From contig JAUWNU010000006.1 in the NCBI GenBank assembly GCA_030612505.1, positions 1 through 41,965 on the forward strand: a stretch of DNA of 41,965 bases. The letters run 5' to 3'. The position numbers and the translations under genes are program-made. Source of the DNA: Methanomassiliicoccales archaeon (GTDB taxonomy: Archaea; Thermoplasmatota; Thermoplasmata; SG8-5). Positions 40,710 through 41,965 of the stretch are shown here, piece after piece. A model generated the notes under the pieces. It ran no database searches. It was not told the DNA's origin and saw only the letters and a list, made by a program, of their open reading frames with translations. The stretch's first letter is position 1; every line of letters starts with the position of its first letter.

Positions 40710-41965
40710 CTATCGCTTCCACTTGACATCCAGATAATGGCAGGAGCAGGAAATGCACGGGTCATATGCCCTTACCAGCATCTCCAGAAGTAGTTCTATT
40801 TCCTTTTCTGGCTTGTCAATGATTGTTGGGGCGAATGCCTGGAAGTCCAGGTTGATATTATTGTGGTTCTGATTGGTTGGAATAATACAGTTTGCCTTTG
40901 TGCAGATGCCCTTGTCATCATAGATATATTCATGGAACAATATTCCACGGGGTACGTCCACTGCACCGACTCCAGTGCCTGCCTTCACTTCGTATTTTGT
41001 AACTATATTTTCATGGTCCAGGCCCTTCTCAAGAAGCTGATCTATCCAGCCGATTGTGGTCTCAACATCATTGAAGCATTCGATTAACTGAGCTACGGAA
41101 TTCATGTACGGGTTGTGGCAGACCGCAGTAAGGCCAAACTTGCCGGCCCATTGCTTTGCCAATGGCGATAGTTTGTCATAGTTCAAGTTGAACCTTGCCA
41201 GTGCTCCCACCATGTAGCTTTCGCGCTTGTTCTTTGTGTACTTGGCTGTTGAATGCGGCACAATGAACTCATTTGTGATATCCAGGTACTGCTCCACAGG
41301 CCATTTTCCGCCGTCGGTTGAGCCAATCATGCCGTCATATATCGCATATTCATCATCACTGGTCAGGGCTATGAACTCGGTCTCCCGGGTGAAGTTTGGA
41401 AGTGCTCCGGCATTGGCCAGCACTATCTCCGCAACATCATTGAAGGTTGGTACAGCGTCAATCAATTTCTGCTTGAGTTCTTTAAGCTGTTTCTCGGTTG
41501 GAATCGATGTGAATCCACCAGGAATCATGTTGGTTGGGTGTATGGTCCGTCCGGCAAGAAGGTCTGACATCTCATTGGCCAGCCTATGCAAGCTTATTAT
41601 CTTCAGAACAGCGTCTGGATGTGTGGCAATAAGCGGGAAAACACTTCCTACGCCCAGAAGGTCAGGTGCAATGAGATATCCCACGTGAAGCACATGGCTC
41701 TGAAGATTCTCTGCAGCCTTTATCATCCTTCTGAGAATTTGAGATTGTTCAGAAAGCTGGATGCCCATTGCTGCCTCTGTTGCTTTCAGGGATGCTTCCG
41801 TGTGTCCGATAGAACATATTCCACAAATTCTGCATGTTACATGGGCCATCTCATAGTGAGTTCTTCCTCTTGCAAAGCTCTCAAAGAACCTTGGAGCCTC
41901 GGTGACTTTCCACTGAACCTTCTCAATTGTTCCGTCCTTGGCATTGAGAATTATGCTTCCATGTC
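40710..41965 (-). CDS. [NiFe]-hydrogenase large subunit, 5' end outside window
   Basis: The frame is open to the right edge, so the gene is 5' truncated. The ATG at 41849 is internal: the codons before it read EAPRFFESFARGRTHYE, the usual run before this region. The N-terminal metal motif is CRICGIC. The C-terminal motif DPCISCSCH gives the other two cysteines that hold nickel and iron. Only eight residues follow the last histidine; short C-terminal tails occur in sulfhydrogenase-type (group 3b) enzymes. The type fits an MvhA/HydA-like group 3 subunit, with the small subunit and electron-transfer genes expected to the right. Confidence 0.9.
   Translation of the reverse strand, partial: HGSIILNAKDGTIEKVQWKVTEAPRFFESFARGRTHYEMAHVTCRICGICSIGHTEASLKATEAAMGIQLSEQSQILRRMIKAAENLQSHVLHVGYLIAPDLLGVGSVFPLIATHPDAVLKIISLHRLANEMSDLLAGRTIHPTNMIPGGFTSIPTEKQLKELKQKLIDAVPTFNDVAEIVLANAGALPNFTRETEFIALTSDDEYAIYDGMIGSTDGGKWPVEQYLDITNEFIVPHSTAKYTKNKRESYMVGALARFNLNYDKLSPLAKQWAGKFGLTAVCHNPYMNSVAQLIECFNDVETTIGWIDQLLEKGLDHENIVTKYEVKAGTGVGAVDVPRGILFHEYIYDDKGICTKANCIIPTNQNHNNINLDFQAFAPTIIDKPEKEIELLLEMLVRAYDPCISCSCHYLDVKWKR

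Noticed and set aside
40710-41849. Treating the ATG at 41849 as the hydrogenase start
   Set aside because: Upstream codons to the window edge continue the conserved large-subunit sequence, so the gene is truncated by the window.

Overview
The window is a chromosomal stretch of an archaeon. It carries archaeal-type genes throughout: PurP, NreA, archaeal PheS and LeuRS, ribosomal protein L15e, SepF, an Ncs6/TtuA tRNA thiolase, a KaiC-like ATPase and an archaeal tRNA-Arg. Several genes have TATA boxes about 25-30 bases ahead of the start codon, as in leaderless archaeal genes. The mix of low-GC genes, secreted beta-rich proteins and long coiled-coil proteins behind zinc ribbons suggests a euryarchaeal lineage near Thermoplasmatota. 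That placement is inference; no rRNA gene is present.

Left part (1-12800): the 3' end of purP; a solitary FokI-like nuclease with a TerB-like N-terminal region; a tandem winged-helix regulator with a small membrane protein; a nucleotidyltransferase with a small partner gene; two secreted or anchored proteins; an MBL-fold hydrolase; an nreA / radical-SAM (SPL family) overlapping pair; a 699-residue cysteine-rich protein; a polytopic membrane protein; and an archaeal homologue of the human CDIN1 nuclease (TPD motif).

Middle (12800-25000): translation and metabolism. pheS carries an unusual insertion and is followed by cysK. Then come a STAND-type ATPase with TPRs and leuS, followed by a thioredoxin-like zinc-ribbon protein, a class II Fic protein, a TtuA/Ncs6-type thiolase, a KaiC-like ATPase and sepF.

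Right part (25000-41965): a 1146-residue secreted protein with an internally duplicated propeller-like module; rpl15e behind a hairpin-rich leader; a ThiI-like protein that has lost its PP-loop; three helical genes, two of them zinc ribbon plus coiled coil and one of 1500 residues; a secreted protein; a tRNA-Arg(UCG) gene with a 27-base insertion in the T-loop that folds as a bulge-helix-bulge intron; a decayed copy of the 5' end of that tRNA; and a minus-strand cluster of [NiFe]-hydrogenase large subunit (runs off the edge), maturation protease, thioesterase, flavin reductase and DUF998 protein.

The most notable items are the T-loop tRNA intron with its nearby partial tRNA copy and covarying hairpins, the zinc-ribbon/giant coiled-coil cluster with a 19-bp palindrome at its promoter, the lone FokI-like nuclease, and the catalytically stripped ThiI. 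No complete mobile element, CRISPR array or rRNA gene was seen.
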